A DNA stretch of 64,000 nucleotides from Rhizophagus clarus (Eukaryota; Glomeromycota; Glomeromycetes; Glomerales; Glomeraceae): NCBI GenBank assembly GCA_015698045.1, contig BLAL01000158.1, positions 372,001-436,000 of the forward strand, in the 5' to 3' direction. The notes under the pieces are model-generated. The model did not search any database. It was not told the origin of the DNA and saw only the letters and a program-made list of their open reading frames with translations. Shown in pieces: positions 58,974 through 64,000 of the stretch. Position numbers and translations under genes: made by a program. Positions within the stretch are counted from its first letter, which is position 1; each line of letters begins with the position of its first letter.

Positions 58974-61900
58974 ATGATGGACAATAATTTTAATTATGAC
59001 TCCTTTATTCGAAATCCTCCTAACCCTATTGATATTGAAAATTTTTTTTTACAAGAATCCTTATTTTCTACCAATTCTCTAACACCTCCTCCTTTTAATT
59101 TCTTTAATATTTCCTCTTTTAACATTAACAGTCTCAAAATGTATTCTCAAAACAAGATTGAATTATTAAATAATTTCCTTTCTCTTAAACAAATCTACTT
59201 TGGTGGCGTTATTGACACCCATTTACATCCCAAACAAATGCACTTTTTAGCTAAACGCCATTCTAATTATACTGTTTTCTCTTCCAATTTGGACACCTTC
59301 CAACATGTTCGCTCTTCTGGGGGTATTTCCCTTTTTATTGAAAATTCTTTGGCCTCTTATGTTCACACTTATATATCCCATTCATCACGCTTGCTTTCTG
59401 TTGACTTATATTTCAAAGGCAACGTTAAGCTGCGTATTCTTGTTGTTTATATTCTCCCACTTCTGATCAAGCCCTGCATGATAATACTATAGACCTTTTA
59501 ATTCAGGCCCTATCTGAAGCCAAAAGACTAGGTTTTCATCACACTATTTGCGGAGATTTTAATATGCACCTAGACCAATTTTATCCTACATTTTTTAATC
59601 AACCCCAAATTGCTTCTAAACGTATCTATCGTCTTTTTAATTTTCTTTTATCAAACAGATACGTTGATTTTACCCCTGTTAATTTTTCTGATTCTTTAGG
59701 CACCTTTCATCGTGCTGACATTATTTCTCGCATTGACTATGTTTGGTTATGCCCTCTTCTCAAACTTTTTTTACTCATTTCAGTCATTTTTGACATTCAT
59801 GATACTTGTTTTTCTGATTATAATCCTGTTGTTACTTATTATGATCAATCCCTCCTACATTCCTCTGTTAAGTTAGCCTATGCTCATCAACTTAAATGGC
59901 GTCCTCGTCATATATTTTCCTTTGACTCTGTTACTTCCTTACAATGGGATGATTTTTCCACCCCATATTGACAAATTTAGTAACATATCTCCCACTACTT
60001 TTGCCTCTTGGTATGTTAATTGAATATGTGAATACTTATATACCAACATTATTGTTGGCGCCAATGCTATCTTGCCTGCACATACTGTTGGCAATGACCA
60101 CACCCCTAAACTACCTAAAGACTTGGAAACTTTATTACAACATTATCATTTCCTTAATCGCGTTCTTCATTCTATTAAACTTTTATGCAAATACCCGCAC
60201 ACCTTCTCTTCTTCACATGACCAGAAATGGTCCATTCACTTAATTAGATTGAATAGTATTTTTAGTCTTTATAAATCTGCCCTTCCTGTTGTCCCTGCTT
60301 TACCTTCAACTTTATCTTCTTGCCAGACGGATCACTTTAACAAACTTCTTGACACTTTGTCACAAGCTTCCAAGTTATTAAGAGGCTTACACCTTTTGAA
60401 AGAGAAAGAATTTCAGGATTCCTCTATCAAAACCCATATTGAAAATCGTGATCATAACTTTGACACTGACATTTCTTCCTTTAACAATTCAGCGCTCTCT
60501 CGTTCCTGTCGAAAAATCGTGTTGAATCGTATTTTTATCAACCATCCTACTGCTCCTCGTTTGCTAACGGACCCAAAGGATATCTCTGACGCTGTAGTTG
60601 ACCACTTTCAAAATGCGGTTCCTATCAAATCTACCCCGTCTTCATACATATCAGCGTTACCTGATAGGTGGCGCTCTGAGTACTTACCCCTGAACACCAT
60701 TTCTCCCAATATTTATAATTCTCTTTTATCTCTCCCTTCCTTAAGGGAATGATTCTCTACCGTTTCTTCTATGCCTAATGGCAAAGCCGTTGGCCCTTCT
60801 ATGATTACTTATGAAATGCTAAAGCACTTAGGACCTACCACCAACTCTTTACTTTTAATCTTGATCTGTAAATGTTTTGCTTCTGCTGATATCCCAGATC
60901 TTTGGTATCAGGCTATGGTCTTTCCTATTCCCAAGCCGCATGAATGGCGTTGTCAGTTAAAAAATACCCGTCCTATCACACTTTTGGAGGTTATTCAAAA
61001 ATCCTTTGTTAAGCTCCTCTATACTCGTTTGTCTGCCACCCTTGCTACACATAACGTCCTTACTGGTGGTAATTTCGCTGGACTGCCAGGAGGCACTTGT
61101 CGTGATCTTATTATTACTCTTGAATCACTCATTCACGATGCAAATTACAACAGCTCTCCTCTTTGGATTCTTTCTTAAGATATCTCCAAGGTGTTTGATT
61201 CTGTCAACCTCACTATATTGAAATTTGCTCTGGAACGCATACGTTTACCTGCCTCTGCTATCATGCTCATTTTATCACTTTTTATGAAACGTTCAAATCG
61301 GGTCTTCACTGCACATAGTGATACTCCTTCCTATCAGGTTCACATCGGTATTGACCAAGGCGAGGTGGTTTCCCCACTTCTCTGGGTTATTTATATCGAT
61401 CATCTTTTAACTATGTTGAAAAAAAAGATGATAGATCCTTATATTTTACGCTCTTCCTCACTACTTTCAACTGCGACGGTGAACACCTCTAACCTTGCTA
61501 TTAACAATCTGGTCTTTATGGATGATTCCACTCTTATTTCTTCATCAAAGGCTGGACTGGAACACATGCTCTCAATTACAGAAGAATTCTACACGCTGAA
61601 TAACACTTCTGCTAATCACCAAAAATATGTTTTAATTTCCAATACTTTACCTTTAACCATTACAACTACTATTTCCCCTGTGAACTTTACTTTGAAATTA
61701 TCTACTTTAAATCGTATTTCCTCTCTATCTGTTACCCCTATCTCTATTACTTCTTCATTTCAGTTTTTAGGGGTATGGTTTAATATCAAAGGTTCTTGCG
61801 ATTTCGTTAAGAAACAAATCGCTGGCAAATGTAACTCTTTCACCGCTACTTTCCGTCTGGCTCGATTATCTGCCAAACAAGTGGTTTCCTTTATAACAAC

Positions 61901-64000
61901 GTACTTGTTCCTAAACTTGAATATCAGATGCAAGTTACTCATCTTTCTGAAAAAGATTGTTATACTGCTACGAGATCAATCTGTTCACTTGTGAAACAGA
62001 AAGCTAATTTTTCTCGTTCTCTGCCTAACCCTATCTTATATCTCTCTCAAGCTTTGGGATTGTTAATTTGTTTTCTCATATGGTTCAATGCCATGTTAAT
62101 AATCTATTTTTGATGGCTAATTCTTCTACTTCCTTTATTCAAAGTTTATTTGTTTATAGGTTAATGTTAATTCAATTCAGGTTTTTAATTCCTGTTTCCC
62201 CTTTAATGGTAAACGATTGGTCCTTATGGTCCAATATGAATACATTCAAGTGTGATTATCTCGCATGCACTATTGCTTCCATGGTATCTACCCCCTTCCG
62301 TATGCAACATGCTCGCTTTACTTCATCTCTTCCAGATCTTACTTTGTCTGGCCATACTCCTTTGTATTCGTGTATGACCTTGAAAGTCTTTAAGGCTTGC
62401 CTCAACATCCTGCGAAAATGCCATCTTTACTATTTATCACAACTTATTACACCTTCTGGGTCACATTTAATTTCTTGGGCTGCTTATCAGACTGCCTATA
62501 TTGCCCGTTTAGCTGATAAATGTGGTCGTTCTCTTCCTCACAAGTGGTATCTGGACATCAAGACCAACACTACCCTCCCTGATTCTCATGATCATCTTTA
62601 TGATCATTATATTTGTTCCCTCTCTACTACTTCTGCTATCGATTTGGTTCCTGATGCGACTATCACGTAGAAAGACAGACACTGGCTTATCACACTCAAT
62701 GGAAATGATACTCCTCTCTTCGGCAAACAGCTTAGCATCCAGCCTAAAAAAGATACCTGTGTTATTGTTCATTGGATATCTGATTGTCTCTCCTCTTCTG
62801 GTGATGTTATCCGCCTTCACCCTTGTCCAGGCTGTGATGCTCATATTCCCTTTCCTGCAGCCAATAAATATTCTGCTGTTACGTCTAGCTGTACTTTTAC
62901 GATTTCTTTATTAAAATCTCTCATTCTTCTTACCAATTGTGAGTGCATTCGACAATTGACTACAGAAGTCGTCTCCTCTTACTCTTGGGCTGATCTTTGT
63001 GATATAGTGATCTCTTATTATAGACGTCTTAACATTTCTCCAGATTTTTCTTCCCCTTCTTCTATAGTTAATGGCAATTCAATTGGGACCTCTCCTCTTT
63101 GTGACCTGTTTTGTCTTCCCTCTCCTGTTATCCTTCTACCTGGTTCTCATTACCACTATTATACTGATGGTTTCCTTATAAACCTAGGTTCACCTGAAGT
63201 CTTGATGGGTTGGTCTTGGGTCCAGATTGTTCATGATGCTGGATACCTAAATTCTGTTGCTACATATGCACTTGACACTATACGAAATTGGCCTTCCTCC
63301 ACTAAAGCTGAAGCTGCTGCAATTTACGCTACTTTATGCGTCTCTTCGGATGATTCTACTATCTCTATTTACACGGATTCTCAAGCTGCCATAGATGGTT
63401 TGCATTTATGTGTCTCCTCTACTTATACTAACAGTCATTTGTATTATAAGACTACCAATTTTGAACTTTGGGCCTCTATTGAGCGTTCCATTCATGAGAA
63501 ACGACTGACGATTTTACCTGTTAAAGTCAAAGGCTATGATGGAAACTATTGGAATGAATTAGCCGATTCTCTCGCAAATTCTGCACATCATTCTGAATCT
63601 GCCTCTTTATTACCTGTGGCCGATTATACATCTTCGCATAATGTCTGCCTGGTTTATAATGACGTTGTTTGTGAATCTAACCCTAGGCGTCTTATCAAAA
63701 CATACTATCAGGCCACCTTTATGAAGGACCTTTTAGCACTTAAACGTTTCCAATTTACATTTTGTTTATGTAATAGGAATGACTACATGATTGACTGGAA
63801 ACTTACCTGGTTTACTCTCAATTTTTCCCTGATCCATGATGCCTCCTTCCATGCTCATCATGCTTCAAAGCATTATACTTTCAAGTTTAAACTTTTCCTC
63901 GATGACTTGCCTCTCCTGAAAAAACTAAAAATTACCCGTTTTGATCTTTATATCGACCTTCTAACATGCTGCTCATGCCGCGATCGCGAAGAGGATTTGA
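58974..64000 (+). pseudogene. LINE copy C ORF2: endonuclease, reverse transcriptase, RNase H; runs off the window
   Basis: Starts at ATG 58974/58977 (MMDNNFNYDSFIRNPPNP). Endonuclease: SFNINSL, GGVIDTHLHPKQMHFL, GGISLFIENSL, CGDFNMHLDQF, SRIDYVWLCPLL. RT: NGKAVGPSMITYEMLKHLG, PKPHEWRCQLKNTRPITLLE, GGTCRDLIITLE, HIGIDQGEVVSPLLWVIYID, VFMDDSTLISSS, FLGVWFNIKGS. From 62671 to the edge one frame stays open for over 440 codons: a CPGCDAH knuckle-like motif, then RNase H with YTDG (about 63160), STKAEAAAIYATL, YTDSQAAIDGL and VKVKGYDGNYWNELADSLA, giving the D-E-D-D set. About eight stops or frame changes lie upstream (near 59490, 59970, 60750, 61177, 61890, 62070, 62668). Only this copy shows the whole APE-RT-RNase H order, which places the family near the I/Tad-type LINEs. 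Confidence 0.9.

Overview
The window looks like a repeat-rich, gene-poor stretch of an arbuscular mycorrhizal fungus (Glomeromycota; Rhizophagus, probably close to R. irregularis). The grounds are the very low GC, short GT-AG introns, an S1/P1-type nuclease with small introns, and broken members of several gene families that I know from memory to be expanded in Rhizophagus. Two of these are a polytopic ion-transport family and a SAM-domain family. The rest is a dense pile of nested transposons. I saw no tRNA, rRNA or CRISPR array.

Layout. 1-13 kb: AT-rich DNA, a palindrome array (2.34-2.99 kb) and host pseudogenes (RRM-like fragment 3.1 kb, coiled-coil family 4.8-5.9 kb, SAM family 6.1-7.2 kb, ion-transport family 8.3-11.2 kb). 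13.3-18.1 kb: the host-like gene island, with a four-exon S1/P1 nuclease and a head-to-head pair of unrecognised paralogues. 18-25.4 kb: non-coding repeats, including a degenerate telomere-like tract split by a 2.46-kb element with 8-bp target duplications, a tandem-repeat element and a second palindrome array. 25.4-64 kb: transposons.

The transposon part is a stack. LINE copies A and B lie head-to-tail on the minus strand (A 40.8 to 29.9 kb, B 51.65 to 40.8 kb). Copy C is on the plus strand from 58.4 kb and runs off the end. A is split by a hAT-like element (30088-34836, duplication ACTAAATC) and ends against a broken Ty3/Gypsy-like fossil (25.76-29.88 kb). B is split by a seven-exon, P-like DNA transposon (43330-47993, duplication TGGGTAGC). 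Between B and C sits a Plavaka-type transposon (51656-58432). It has a zinc-finger transposase on the minus strand and a divergent second gene on the plus strand, and a 353-bp hairpin MITE interrupts that second gene.

The most unusual feature is a set of tandem repeats that read as mini-exons. Units of about 117-125 bp each hold a 34-51-nt block bounded by a TTTTTTGTAG-type acceptor and a GTAAGG/GTAAAG donor. In one frame the blocks give variants of LPDEKHDRTIGIK. Arrays occur in two otherwise unrelated elements (19.7-21.1 kb and 31.0-32.4 kb) and as a short block at 25.5 kb. This recalls the repeat-per-exon layout reported for SP7-like secreted proteins of these fungi, but the 41-nt unit is not a multiple of three, so coding function is unproven.
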